A stretch of DNA of 64,000 bases from Asterella californica (taxonomy: Eukaryota > Streptophyta > Marchantiopsida > Marchantiales > Aytoniaceae), in contig JAYKYS010000018.1 of assembly GCA_036924285.1 (NCBI GenBank), positions 2,046,001 through 2,110,000 on the forward strand. Reading direction: 5' to 3'. A program made the position numbers and the translations under genes. Positions 23,934-37,050 of this stretch are shown in pieces. Positions within the stretch are counted from its first letter, which is position 1. Every line of letters starts with the position of its first letter. Below the pieces are notes generated by a model. The model worked only from the letters and a program-made list of their open reading frames with translations. It searched no databases and had not been told where the DNA came from.

Positions 23934-25299
23934 TGTCAGAGTGTGATATTTTTATCTAGGAAAATGCTAGGCTTCTGGCTGTGGTTGTTTACTCAAGAGG
24001 TAGGCCTTTCAAGTTACAACAAGGCGCTATAAGCACTCACACATGTGTTTAGGATCCTCCTAATATGTTCAAAAAGCGAAATTCAGGTCTAACTAGTAGT
24101 AATAAGATCAGGTGGTGAATTGTAACACTCAAGGAGAGGAAAACTATTATGGTTCTGACTTCTAGAACTCTCCTACATGTAAAAGAGGCTATACTGAGCA
24201 CACACACGAAGTTTCAGCCTGAGACCGAATTCTAGCACTGAGATATGGACAAAAACATCTTGAATGAGAAAATTAGACAATTTCTGGTACCGAGATGGCT
24301 ATTTTGACCTAGAACAGAAAATTGGCCCGATCACTTTCGAAGATTCTTACAGGATTTGAAGCTACAGGATGCTGAACACCCCTGTGAAGTTGGACCTCCT
24401 GATTGTACACTGTTCTCCAGATCCCGTTCTCTGAAGTTGCTGCTCTAGATTGAGAGCTTTTCAGACCCCCTCTGCTTCAGCGGTCGCCTTGAATTACTCA
24501 ATCACTCAAATGACAACTTTTTGTGCAGTCGTAGCCTAGCTGACAGTGAATGCAACCACGCAGGTTTGAAGCGATTATCTCTTTTCTGCTAAAATTGACA
24601 ATCAAAACCCCAAAATCAACAAAAATAACGTAGTTTCAACTCAATCCGAACTTCAATTTTGCATAACTCTTTTATTGCTCCAAATCGATCAAGAATTTCA
24701 CTGACAGTGACTGGCACAACAAGCTCTATCTTCCTTTGTTCTCAAATTTCGTAGTGTCCTCATCAAATGTTAGAACTCTCTTTTAGACCTCTGTTTTTAA
24801 ATTTAGAATTTTACAAAAGATAAAAATAGACCAATAGGAGTTCATAGCTCCACTTGGTTGTCCTTTTGTGCCATAAACCATGTGGTAACTTAATCCCACT
24901 CATAGACTACCACGTCAAGTTCCCTAAAGTGCCAGCGTAAATCTTAAACTACCTAAAATGACATGCAGTCCTGGAAGTAAACTTAAACCAGCTAAAAAGC
25001 GTGCATGGGCAACACGTAAGTACAACCCATGAACTTAAACTCTATCAACATGATAAATCTACGTTATGTACATTGAACATCATAGACAAGTAAGAAGTCA
25101 CTTGCACAAACGCACAAATGCTTGAACAAGATAACTAGCATATTATCAGCCTACTAGGACTCAAAATAGTGTTAACACCGTGTGCAAAGATGTCAAACAT
25201 ATACATAAACTACTAGAAGTAATATGAGCTAACTTCTAGAACTACTAAACTCAAGTGTCGGAGTAGAAATGTAACATGTAGCCGCCAAGTAGCACGACA
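23934..25299 (-). repeat. 5' LTR of gypsy-1
   Basis: 1366 bp copy of 16606-17973. Confidence 0.93.
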
Positions 25300-26513
25300 A
25301 CAGAGAGGGAAGCAGTATTGAAAGCATACCAGCCATCTTCTTCGTCTTGCAAGTCGTCTAGGAAGAAGGTTAAGTTGAACTCCATCAACAATCGAGAGTC
25401 TTCTGTATATCTTCGCAGGAGTTCTTCAGAGCATCACTTCTGTAGGATTCGTCTGAAGAACCATATGATGATTATATACAAGAGAGTACGAATCCTCCAC
25501 CGCTATGATTTGCTGCTGTGAGTGATCTTTTACAGACTCAGAAAGAAGATTCATGTTAGGTATATCAACTCTACATTTCACACATACTTTTGATTATAAT
25601 AATTATGACACTTTTCAGTTATTATAGTTATAATTAACATACAACGTTTACAACTTATGTAATTTCAGGAAGAGCTTCATTTCTAACATACACTGTTTCT
25701 AAATTATTTATTTCAGATGTCTCGAAACTAAACAGAAACTCCTGGACCGATAAGGCCCTGGTGAGTCGATTAACTTTTCAGCTGATTGATCACTTTTCCA
25801 ACTCATCTACAACGTAACCCTCTCTGTTGGGTGCTGATGCAGTCGTTGAGGTGCATGCGACAGGAGAGTGTTCTACTGCATGCTCCGAGTGCTTATTGTG
25901 GTAATTAAGTTCTTGGGTGTGTATCTACTAAGTACCTAAGTGCATCAGTGACGGATACCGGCTCCTCTTTTATTACCTCTTTCTGTCTTTTCCTCTATCA
26001 TTCACTAAATTCATTATCGATATCTTCATTTGCTTGGTTAACCTTCGTTTCTTGCAATGGATTCTATGGTTCAGCGCTATCTATGTTTTGATTTCAAAAC
26101 CTTTGTTCTTTCAACGTTGCAGTAGACAAATCTAGTTTATCTTCAATTTGGCAAGGTGTTTGCATTTAGCCTTTGAAGCATACTGCAATCGCTCTCTTGT
26201 CATTGTCTACTTGAATTCAATGACATACCAAGGGAAACCTATTCTGAAAATGTGTTTCGCACTACACATTTCTATCAACACACCCTCCTGTTATATAACA
26301 ATTTGTTAACTCCGCTCGGCATTGTTAGCGCATATTAGGCCACTAATTGATTCTCACTGTGTACTTGGCTGGACTAATTGCGTGATACTTTATACTAGAG
26401 AGCTGTCTTTGAACATATCTACGCCATCCTCGACGTATGAAGATAAAGATAACTTATTTATTTCAGGAGGAGTTACATTGCAGCAACTTCTCTTTGGGCT
26501 CTGAGGAGTTGAT

Positions 26514-26786
26514 ATGCACGTTGTTGTCCGAGTGACTTGGAAAACAGAGTTGTATGGCAAACTCAACAAGTTCATATTTGAGACTAATTCATCTGATAGT
26601 TTTCTGAAAACTTTTAGAGGTCATCTAAGTTTTGACACGGATGAGAAGATAGATATGGTTGCAACATGGGCACTGGAGAATCAGAAGGTTCTGGTTACAA
26701 AACCATTCATGAAGACAGATCTGCAAGAAAGTATGAACTTACTCGTGGTCATTTGTACTTGGAAGATTCAAGAACTTAGTGTTTGA
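26514..26786 (+). CDS. Unrecognised 90-codon ORF
   Basis: ATG frame of normal composition with segments such as KTFRGHLSFDTDEKIDMV and ATWALENQKVLVTKPFM that look protein-like. No family recognised, no clear promoter or splice partners. Could be a decayed exon or chance. Confidence 0.2.
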   Translation: MHVVVRVTWKTELYGKLNKFIFETNSSDSFLKTFRGHLSFDTDEKIDMVATWALENQKVLVTKPFMKTDLQESMNLLVVICTWKIQELSV

Positions 26787-29700
26787 TTTGTTTTACAAAG
26801 AGAACACTACATATTATGATGCATATTCCTCTGCAGCTAGAAGTCGTGCTACTCTATTGTCACTTTTCTGCTTTCTTTACGGATTTCTTTTTTTGTCTTT
26901 TGTTGTCATAGTTGTCTATGAACTTTTCTCGTATTTTTTGTTTGTGAGACCTCAGGAGAGACCACTCTCTTCTCTCTTCTTGTTTTCTTGTATTTTCGTG
27001 TCTTCTTGTCTTTCTTAAGAGAGCACCAGTTGACTCTGTGGTTCTTTTGTACTCATCGTAACTTGTTTCAAGTCTCACTTTTTTTTTTCTATGTGTTAAT
27101 GACTTCTGCTATGACTGGAGCTTGGCTTATATCTATCAAAGTCATTTTCTCTTGCTTGTGAGCCAGCGAAGGAGAGGACTATAGCAAGAAATCAGTAAGC
27201 GGAGGAGAAGACTATATGTTTACGGTCATATCAGGAAATCAGTAAACAAAGAAAAGGAGATTGATCTCAAACATGTCTTTTTTCTTTTTTAGTTTGTTTA
27301 TCTTTGGATATAGTTTTTTGTAATCAAGTTGAATTTGGACTACAGAACAATATGATTATCAGTACATTTTAACCATTCTAGCGTCATCAACCAAGCATTT
27401 GCTCATATATATATAAGGTACCACAGTTTTCTTCTCCATGTGTTGATATGAGGCTATTGGATGCACACCTATGATGCAAAGTGTGGGTTCTATCTGATAT
27501 GACAAGGATTGATTATAAATTTCAACTTTACTCTGTAAGAGTGCAATACTGAGTGATTGGAGCAAGGATGACTTTGAGAGACACTCTTTTGAACAGTTGA
27601 GTTGTGCACTACTGTAGCCAGAACTTAGAAAGCAAGAGATACACATATTTTCAAGTTGAAGAGATATTCCATATATTTCTGGAGCCGCATAATGGAAGTT
27701 AGTGCTCAATATCTGGAAAGTATGACATTCCTTCACAATAGCAATGATTTGCTCATGGCTCCCTCAATAACCACAAACGATTCATGCGCAAGACTTGCAG
27801 TAGTCCAATTTGAATATTGTTTGAGTAAGATACATACAGTGACGTATTACACATAAGTTATTTATTGAAATCATAATCAACCAAAAGAAAAAACAGTAAT
27901 ATGTCTCATCACTTTAAATTTTTTCAGTCCACTAATTAATATCCACCTATATTATTTCAAACTAAAAAATTGTAGTTTGATATAATATATGTTAATATTC
28001 TTAACTATAAATACCAAAAAATATTTACTAGTTTTTATAATCTGGATAGAAAAAATATGATATCCTTTGCACATAAGGTTCAAATTTATTACCTTTCTTG
28101 TATGTTAATGTATGTTAAGTCAAACGAATATAAATAATTGACAATTTGATTATCATAGGGATTATATAATATAAATACCAGTACAGCATTGCCGGTATAA
28201 TGATACCATAATCATATTAAAGTCTATGCTCATTGACCTCTCATTTCCAAATGGAGAGAATAATTAGCATGGAAGTTTATTATTTATTACCAAACGTAGG
28301 TGTTCACTTTTTTCAGGGCAATTTTCTACTTCTAATTTTGATTTATTCCAAACATTAGCATGTTTTCCACGCAGCCTGCAGGAACAACTTGCTAGCGCAA
28401 TTTCATTGGCCATGCAAAGAACCACATGCCGAAAAATAGGGAAGCAAAACGAGAGAAGAACCAAGAACAAGAATGAAAAGATGGAGTGCCTCTTTAATTA
28501 ACCACTTTGTTGTTCGTGTGATCACATATCGACTTTGGTATCCTTTTAAATTATGCTTGCTTATTCAGCTTATTGATTATGAAGAGGGAAGAGTGCAGCA
28601 AACTTAATTTATTACTTAACTCTTTCGTCCGGAAGGGTTATGTGATAAATTAATCCATCGATCAAATGAGTTATTCCCTAGTGTAGGTCCGGCTAGCATA
28701 AAATTTTATAGATAAATTAGATTATTTTATCAACTTAAAATTACTATCTAACACATATTTTTTCCTGATATCATAAAAGGAGCAAAAGTTTCCAAAGTAG
28801 ATCGAGCATGTTTATCTGTAGACTAAGTTCACTTTTTGCATATAATTTTTCACCCTCTAGTAAACTGTTCCTTCTTTGCGTAATCATCTTGCTGCATTTA
28901 GCAGTAAGTATTAATCACTCTGGTACTAATGAAAAATTACATCATTTTCTTCTTTGTATGCTTTTAACCACTTTGGAAATTATTTTGAAAAATGAAAGTC
29001 AAATTAAAATTATATTTTTCTTTCTGAAGATAGACAACATTATTTTAGAAAAGGAGAAGTTGAGTTTATAGTTTCATAATCCGTTTCCCGCGAGTCTGCA
29101 TCTAGGTGTTTTAAAAGTATATTAAATTAAATCAAACTTGATTTGTTTTTTTCTTTGAAATATTCAAACTATTAGATTTAGTCTCTTCCTTCTCCAATTG
29201 TCTTCCCTGGTTTCTATTCGTTATTAATTATACATATTTCAAGGCTGTACAGACAGGTGAGAATATTGGGTTTCGTAAGAAGAAACTGGAGAGATTAAAA
29301 TAGTTGCCAGCAACGAATTTAACTGTATGGACTGCGCTTGCGGGTTTACATGGACCAAAGGGTTGGAGTTTTTCAACTCACAGTCAGATTCACCAACACC
29401 AAACAACGGCACTGTTGAGTGTGGTGCATGAATTTGGGAAAGGTATGTTCTCCGTTCCTTCGTGCTTGTCGTGGACAATGATATACCGTCCTCTCTCAGT
29501 TCGGGTTCATTACAGGGGAAGTATGCAACTTTGCACATAACTATGTGGCCATATATCGGTATTGCTGGAAAGTCTGACGTGCAAAGTTGGTGCAAGACCT
29601 CATCGTCCAGTTGCATACCGAAGCGACTAATGTGAGACCTCTGCCAAGTCAGTCAGTCACAGCTATTGCCTCTGATTACGCCCTTGATTACTCACTGACA

Positions 29701-31275
29701 AAGTCACGGAGATTTTCGTCTCCAATTCCCAGACGTTTGAGCGCATTACGATGTTTTGACTCATAAAACGCGGAAGAAATCAACATTTAACGAAAGTTAG
29801 CGAACTTTAACGCTGAAATAAAATGTGGAACAGGAAGGAGCTCCGGGAGGTGCATTGTTCCAACCATGTAGTTACTCTCAAACTTGTGAGCAATAGAGGA
29901 TGAAACGTATTGCATGGCCAAGCAGAATTGATGGCAACTGCAAGAATAAGATCATCATATACCTCGGAGCCCCTTTAATAGGCGATAACGAGCAGACGAC
30001 AGGAATGAAAATGTAGATAGGACCTGTAGAAATCGTACACGGAGCGATCTCGTGGCTTGTGACAGATCCATGATGCGTAGTTACCTTGACGAATCCTATC
30101 ACTGCTCGGGAAGGGCGATGATTTAAGGTGACTTGCGCATCACACCGAAGCGCACCCCGACCTTTGCGTTTCCCTCCGGAAAACTTGCGCGTGCAGTGAG
30201 CTACACTTTATGAGCATATTTGGAACTTCACCACCAGTCATCACTGTATTTACATCATTACCCTGTAACATTCGGTTGGTTTGTAGTGAAAGTCGACCAC
30301 TGGACCGGTATTGCAAGCAGCTACGCTATTTCTGACCACGACGTTGAGTGATATATATGGCCGTCTTGGTACTCACGCATAACTGTTGGTGGATGGGAGG
30401 AGGTCGTCAGGAAGGACGGGAGTTGGTAGACCTGGAATTCTCTCGTAAGTAACGTCCGTGATGAACTCTAATACCTTTCGATATTCAAGCACCCTGGCCG
30501 CCTTGGTCGATGTACAAGGAAACAGATCTAGAGCTAGCTAGCGCGCGTGACGCGTACACAAACATGAAATCACGCCAATCTCAGGTTTCTGTTTGTGTCG
30601 ATTGTATAGAACTCATCAGAACTGTTGATAACTGTGTCAGTGAGACTCCGAACTGTAGTCAGTCTCTCCTCTTTGTTGGAGTGGTGCGTGAGTGTTGGTT
30701 CTGTTTCCATACATCTTAACAATAGTACACACACTGAGAAATCTCTTCCCTTAATGGGTAGCACTCTGTGTCTAGTTTGTGTATGGCAGTGGTGGGTTGC
30801 CAAAAAATTGCATGAACTCGAGCACCAGCATCTGTACCCGAAGACCGATTGGATTGGAGCTGTTCTGAGATCTCCAAAGTCGACATTGATATTTCTACCA
30901 GCAATCGAGTAGCTATTGTCACAGACAGGATAATGTGTAAATTAAAAGCTCAGTCCTCGGCCCTTCATCTTGATCATTTGAATTCTACGTTGTCGCTTGC
31001 TAGTCTAAGATTCTTTTCCCGTTTTCCCGTTTTTGGTATGTATTATGATATCCAGTTCCATCTCCAGATGTATTTTTACCAAAGACGCATTAAATTTGAC
31101 AATGTGTTCATCACTCAGCACCTTAAATAGATCTTTCTTCGTCACTGGGAGGAAGAACAGCACAGACACACTAATCTCATTTCAATTACTTATCTACTAG
31201 ATGCAGAGGGAGATTAAAGGGCATAGATCTGAAGTGCACAGTAGTACTAGGGTAGTGTTATCAAGGTCACAACCA

Positions 31276-31288
31276 ATAAAATAAATAA

Positions 31289-31319
<31 letters not shown>
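31276..31319. repeat. Microsatellite (AAAT)n then (AT)n
   Basis: About four AAAT units run into about 13 AT units, ending at 31319. A second AT run is at 52401-52417. Confidence 0.95.
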
Positions 31320-31444
31320 GAGGGTGAAGAGCCGATCCATATTGAACAGAAAGTCAGTAACAGACGAACACGAAAGATGAGGATACAGAAGGGAGCTACC
31401 GTGGACCACAGGACCCACTGTAAACTAGCTATAGGTGAAGGATG

Positions 31445-31554
31445 CAGAGGCTTGGAAATTTAAAGCAGCGACGAGGAGATCGAGAAGCCCACAAGACACT
31501 CTCAGCGCTGAGAAGGATCGATGGCTAAAACTGATTGGAAATTCCAAGCCTCTG
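31445..31554. repeat. Inverted repeat, 13 bp arms, 84-base spacer
   Basis: CAGAGGCTTGGAA at 31445-31457 pairs with TTCCAAGCCTCTG at 31542-31554. Confidence 0.75.
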
Positions 31555-32457
31555 AGGATAACACACCTATTAACCCACATGGACATCATTCAGCCCTGGT
31601 CCAGTTTCTTGGTTTCCTACCGTTTCTGCTTTCTGTACCTTTCCTTCGAAGCTTTGCTGGTAGTAGTCATTTCAGCATCTCTTGGACAACCGTCTGCTTC
31701 TCCACTGAATCTGGACTGCAGAATCCACCAGCTGCAGTTATAGTCGATTCAGAAGTATAGACGGCACAGAGTACATGACAAAAGTAACTGCTACAGCAAG
31801 GCTGATAAATCAAAACTATAAAAGACTAGAAACTTGTCAACGTCAAAAATTCAACACTAGAGTTCTCACATACATATTATAATTAAATCATGCTGCATGG
31901 AACTCACAGGACCACTTGAGGCTTGAATCACTTCGAAAAGCACAACAATGAAAGTGAGAAAGGGACTCTTTCTAGCAGCTGAATTCCCCGTAGGGCCTTT
32001 TATTGGAAATGATAACTTAAGGAGTTACATTTCCTCTGTGACAACGTGTGCCTTCCCCGTGATTCTGTTACAGCAATATCATCCGCGTTATCCTATAGCT
32101 AACAGTCCTCCAATATTCTAGCTATTAATTCTGAAACTAAATTATCGATCAAGTATACCTGCTTCGTTGAGACCACTTAGTAGATCTAATGTACACAAAC
32201 TAAGTGTTGTAGATTTAATTATGACACCTCAGATAATATATCATTGAGTGTCAACTAGAGTACTGTGAATACGACTAAAACAGACAAGTAGAAAGTAGAA
32301 ATTTCGTGATCATTCAAAACAGTAGTCGTCATTAGTTGGAAAATATCCCAATTCAATTTTATGGATCGAGAGGCCTCAGATCCACTTGTTACGTTCAGAG
32401 CACAGCTGTGTCCCATTGAGATTCCTCCCGATCATGGGAGTCACAAACTGCAGCATT

Positions 32458-34207
32458 TTAGTAGGTGTAGGTCTGTGGCCAGTTCCTTGCGCATTCCTTT
32501 GGAGTTTCTTCGAACCTTTCAGAATCTGTGCAATAGTCATAGATGACATAGTTGTACTGGATGCGCTTCAGATCATCGACCTGTTTGTTCGTCAGCTTCC
32601 CAGCCGAAGCTTGCCCGTACCAACTGCTGTACAACTGCTTGTAGCATTTCTTGACGTCTTCTGTGTCCACATTCTCGTCTTGGCCATGGACAATACACGA
32701 ATCGATATGGAAGTCCTTGTACGATGCGACAAATGGCTGCAAAGCCCAGTCAGTCCTCACAGCACCTCCACGAGTGGCCCACGACTCTCCATTCCAGATA
32801 CTGGTGTAGATGTACATTGGCTGATACTCCAAGTACGGAATGCCAAGATCCTTGCTGTTGTGGAAGACTCGGATGACAACGTCATCTACCATAAAGCTGC
32901 ACAGTCGACCAAATACTTCTATTAAATCCATATCTGACGAGCTCGACAAAGTAGTTATTGATAGGTCTGTCAATTCATGCAATAAGGACCAAGCGATGTA
33001 ATACAAATCGGGTACATTGCATTTGTACGGTAACCGAACTCTAAACCGTATTTTAGTGGCACACTCGCATGCAAGCTGAACATAGCAGATATTTTGGTCT
33101 GTGATGAGGAAGTTGGAACGTGTTGAGGTTTGGCAGAAATCTTACAGGATGAAGTACTGGTTCCAGAGAATGCCGTAGTAATGATAGTCAGCAGTTGGGT
33201 CAAACCAGAGGTAGATGCGTTGTTCTCGTTCACCCTTGCCTTCAGCGAAGACGTTGGTTTGAAGAATGTATGGCATATTAGTTTCGTTGCCAAGGAACTC
33301 GAAATCCAGTTCACACCACTTCAAGTACGTGGAGGCAAGCTGAAAAGTATTTTACAAAACATACTTGATTTGAGATTAAAGTTTGATCCCGTCAAGAGCA
33401 TGAAGCATGTGGTACACGGGAAACACTGACTATTGAAAGTTTTGTAAGAGTACTCAGTATAAAGTGCGAAATGTCAGACCATTCAGAAACTGAAGGTTTA
33501 ATGCATCCAGCTTGTAAACCGTCTGCCTGAGACTCAGTATGTAGATCTAACTGGGATCCATACTTGATCGGTTGATCGGTTGATACAAGAAATGTTTATA
33601 AGTTGAGAAGATAATCGAACAGAATGCACTTACGTAATAGGAGGTGACGGTGCCAGCAGAATTTCCTCCTACCAGCTTCACCTTCATACCTAGCTTACCG
33701 TACAAGAAAGGGTACTTGGACCGGAAGCCAGATCCTGCCATCACACACGTATAATAGATGTATTCAGCTTCCAAAGTCCCCACTTTGAAAGAAGATATGC
33801 GTATATAGACGCTAGAAGCTGGTCCAGGTATTGATTAAGTCATGTGAATTGAACACAAGCAGCAAATTAAAGCTTCCGTGCAATTACGGAGCCGCAAGTT
33901 TCAGCACGTACAGCAAGACAACGATTATGGATTAGAAACCAACATATGCAAGTGTATAAAACTTTATTACGGACTTCAAGGCTGTGACTAGCTAGGCTCT
34001 GGGAGCTTTGGTATGGTAAGTACCAGTAGTGTTGTCGAGAGCGATATCAACAGCATCTCCCACGTCAAGTCCTGGTAGAGCAGGATAGTCCAAGTGCTTC
34101 TCACCGAAGGTGCAGTAAAAGTCATCCCAGAACTTCGAAGCTTGGGCTACAGAGACAAAAACAGAAGTGAAGCACAGCAAAAGAATTGCAGCTCTCATGG
34201 TAGCCAT
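32458..34207 (-). CDS. XTH: Xyloglucan endotransglucosylase/hydrolase (GH16), four exons
   Basis: Cell-wall enzyme that cuts and rejoins xyloglucan. Exons on the minus strand are 34207-34024, 33734-33634, 33339-33146 and 32896-32458, with GT-AG introns of 289, 294 and 249 bp and consistent phases, giving about 305 residues, normal for the family. The first exon encodes a signal peptide ([18 protein letters not shown]) after the start; a second ATG lies three codons later. Exon 2 has [14 protein letters not shown] and AGTVTSYY. Exon 3 has the catalytic block [10 protein letters not shown], with the E-x-D-x-E core intact but CEL where most have DEI, then the N-glycosylation site [19 protein letters not shown] and [16 protein letters not shown]. 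Exon 4 has [28 protein letters not shown] and the plant-specific C-terminal domain with four cysteines, YDYCTD and [13 protein letters not shown] box lies 182 bp upstream of the start. Confidence 0.95.
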
Positions 34208-34388
34208 CCCTGCCAGTTTCTCAGTGCAGGAATGAAAGCTAGCGGAGCGGGTGAAGTAACACAAAGACTAAATTCAGTGACGATAATATTTCAGATCGAA
34301 TGTTGTTATGGTAGAACTCTTTGTAGCTTCTCTCCCCCTTGTGAAGAGAGAAGTAAACTTGAGTGATGTCAGTGACAGACTTGGGAGC

Positions 34389-34396
34389 TATATATA
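34389..34396 (-). promoter_or_regulatory. TATA box of the XTH gene
   Basis: TATATATA on the minus strand, 182 bp upstream of the XTH start codon, which would give a 5' UTR of about 150 bases. Confidence 0.65.
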
Positions 34397-36403
34397 CATA
34401 TCTCCTCTGCAGTAGTAGCGGAGGTCCCGCCTCCACTGTACAGTCGTGACGCATGAAGCCATGGCCAGGTATGTAATAGCTGACTCTGCTGAAATGCTGA
34501 ATAGTGAAACTAGATCAAGTTCTCTATCATGTTCTTTGCACATGAATGCACAGTAAGGAGAAGTATAAGTTCATACGCGTGTCTCCAGCTCCACTCTCTC
34601 CTTTCGTGAGTCTCTACAGGCAGGTCACATCAGCAGAAATTTCCTGTACTGCCTTCATTCGTGCTGTAATGTACTTACCTGTACTTCGAATTCTTGGCTC
34701 GCTCAACTTTGTTAGTCGGTAATATTACGTACTTGCTACCATTTCTGGCAAATTAAATGTGTCCAAGAAGCGTGCTACCCGATGGCGACCTTATCTAGAG
34801 GGTTTTCGAACCATTAAAAGGTGATGACGCCATGAATTTCTGGCGGTGACATCACAATTGTGCTTTATGGTATCTTCAAGGTTATTGCGTTCTAAGAATG
34901 TTCGGCTTAAGTTGTATTTTAACAACACTTTGGCGGGCTTACAGCAAATCGTCATCACAAACTCAGCAGTTTGAACATCTCTGGACTACGTACTGTATAG
35001 CTCTGTACGTGGCGCCACGTCCGTGTTTCGGAAGCTGTCAATCGTGTGTAGGCATGGCTTTGCTCTCCGGCCCGGTCGAGCGTAAATTAGACGAGCTTTT
35101 GTTGATTAGGGAGCAATGCTAGCGCCGAAAACAAGACAGAAAACAATTGTATGACGATTATTATTCTCAGCACATGTACAGGCCGCGAACTGCAACAGTC
35201 CGTCCAACGGACAAGCACTGAAAGTAAATTGCGAGACATAACTTTAATCCGTTCCTGATATGAAAAAGAGTCGAACATGTAACTGCTACTCTTATTCCTC
35301 AATTGCTATGATGTAGCTAGTGAAGGCAAAGAAATCAGCAGGAAATTAAATGAGCGGGTGTATCGGAATACGAACATGGTAATATACTCAGGTAGCATGC
35401 ATATTATGCATCACTGGGCGCGCGGCACTGCTTCTGATCTTGACGCTTGTTCACCTCTTTCCTGTCCTTTGTACTGCCGCGCCTTGAGCGAAAGATTCTT
35501 CAAATCCTGAAGATTCAGCCAAGGCGATCGCGATCGGCAACCAAGAAAGCGACACGAAATTAAAGCAAGATATGGTCGTAACGTGAATACGGCGCCAGAA
35601 GTTCAGACTGTAGATCTAGACTTGGACTGAGAAAACCTAACTAGAAACTACAAGTACATTAATAGGGTGTGTCAAAGTTGGAATCTTCGTTAAATACTGC
35701 ACCAGAGATAGAGCTACGATGTTCACTAATTGGTTGGTTGGATTCTTCGGTTAATTGCGTTGGCGATACCTCAAATTCTGTTTCACCGCTTACTTCATAC
35801 TGACAAAATGAATCTAGATCTGCGTGTGTTTACTCTTCGATTTGTGTACAAGTCCCAGCAAACGTTTTGACCTATCAGTGTGCCTTACTTGTTCAGACAC
35901 CGTGGATTGAATCGGATCGTTTCCTCTTCCCTAGATCTAGAGCACCACCAAGTACCTAGGCTAACTGGACCTTTGTAGTAGTAGTTGAGCTCATGAACAG
36001 GTTAAGTTACACAGTTGCAAGGTCTCGAAGTAGTTGTTGTATTATTTGCAGCGAGAACGAGCGAACTAAAAGAAGAGGCATGTTTTCTCCATGATGTGGA
36101 TGATGGTGACACTTTTGCATCAGTAGCTTCTAGATCTCAGATAAGAAACTGTCGTTTCCATCATAATCACTTGATCCCGTGTTCGCATCCTATAAATTAA
36201 CTAAAATTAACTGCCCCAGTAACCAGTTTGACTGCGCACGTTGCATCCGACAGTACGGTACTTACATGCTGCACGCTTCCGAGGTGAAGCTCGATAGGTC
36301 ACAGTGAAGAGGACATGTCATACGCAGGTTGAGCTGATACCGGGGTCTTGCGCTGTTGAACGCGCAATGTAACTGAGGTGATGCTGAGTGCTAACAGTTC
36401 TGT

Positions 36404-36577
36404 TTATAGTTGACGACGTAAACTCTCCATCTTGCCGATCCTGATATCCAATTGCAAGTACGCTTTGACAGCTACTGTAGCTAGCTCCGGATCCTGGACA
36501 TGGACTCCAGATGAGTATGCCAAGTGGTCACAAAAGCTTTTCAGAAAACATTCTATGCAAGCTCTTATCACTGCCAT
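36404..36577 (-). CDS. Unrecognised short ORF, possible last exon
   Basis: 58 codons from ATG, starting MAVIRACIECFLKSF and ending KMESLRRQL, with even composition and a possible acceptor (cacctcag) just upstream in phase with an extended frame. It reads like a real protein end, but I found no upstream exon with matching phase and know no relative. Confidence 0.25.
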   Translation of the reverse strand: MAVIRACIECFLKSFCDHLAYSSGVHVQDPELATVAVKAYLQLDIRIGKMESLRRQL

Positions 36578-37007
36578 GGTACACGTCGTGTTGTTTTCCA
36601 CTGAGGTGCAACGTTAACTTCACCAACTGAGGAAATCCCATTAGGTGTAATTGTGGGGTGCAGCAGGTGGATTAAATACGTCATAGTTGACCGGGAATTT
36701 GGAAGAAAGGCTGAAGTTGTTGATTCATTGACTCAATCCGCCTAATTATTTAGAAGACCCTCAGTAACTCTAGATCTGGAACCGGTACCGAAAAGCTTTT
36801 AAGCTTCATAACGGTTTACACAACTGGTGCATGAGAATAGTGGCCATGGAGAGATTGCATTGATTATATCATCCGTAGTACGTATTTAGATGTGATTTCA
36901 GTGCAGCAGAAATCGCCTGTGGGGAGAGCGCCAGAAGAATGGGAATCATTATTCCTTGATCTGCCGAGTCCGGATACAGCGCTAGCACTACCTGCTCATT
37001 AATTAGC

Positions 37008-37050
37008 TCTATTACTACCTGGTTTTGGTGATGAACCAGGTAGTAATAGA
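37008..37050. repeat. Perfect inverted repeat, 17 bp arms
   Basis: Arms 37008-37024 and 37034-37050 with a 9-base loop and no mismatch. Confidence 0.9.

Larger units (their letters stand above)
16606..25299 (-). mobile_element. Ty3/gypsy LTR retrotransposon, full length but decayed (gypsy-1)
   Basis: Element of about 8.7 kb on the minus strand, flanked by LTRs of 1368 and 1366 bp that run TGTC to GACA on the plus strand. The gene order gag, protease, RT, RNase H, integrase is that of gypsy. A purine tract lies beside the left LTR, and a TGG-containing candidate primer site lies beside the right one. The coding region is broken into frames by many stops and frameshifts. LTR divergence by eye is near 8%, so it is older than copia-1. 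I could not find a matching target-site duplication (left flank CACGG, right flank ACAGA), which could mean decay, rearrangement or inter-element recombination. Confidence 0.93.
25300..32457. other. Mostly non-coding stretch
   Basis: About 7 kb with no recognised gene. A 67-codon plus-strand frame at 25318-25521 begins right after the LTR. Regions 27850-29100 and 31190-31330 are very AT-rich. The part around 29240-30560 is less AT-rich but shows only short uninterrupted frames. No RNA genes seen. Confidence 0.6.

Noticed and set aside
32386..32925. Plus-strand 179-codon frame
   Set aside because: It is the antisense shadow of the last XTH exon.
35410..35530. Possible isolated exon on the minus strand with LNLQDLKNLSLKARQYKG ending at a good donor
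   Set aside because: Two frames are open over the same bases and no neighbouring exon was found. A resemblance to a MADS K-box did not hold up.
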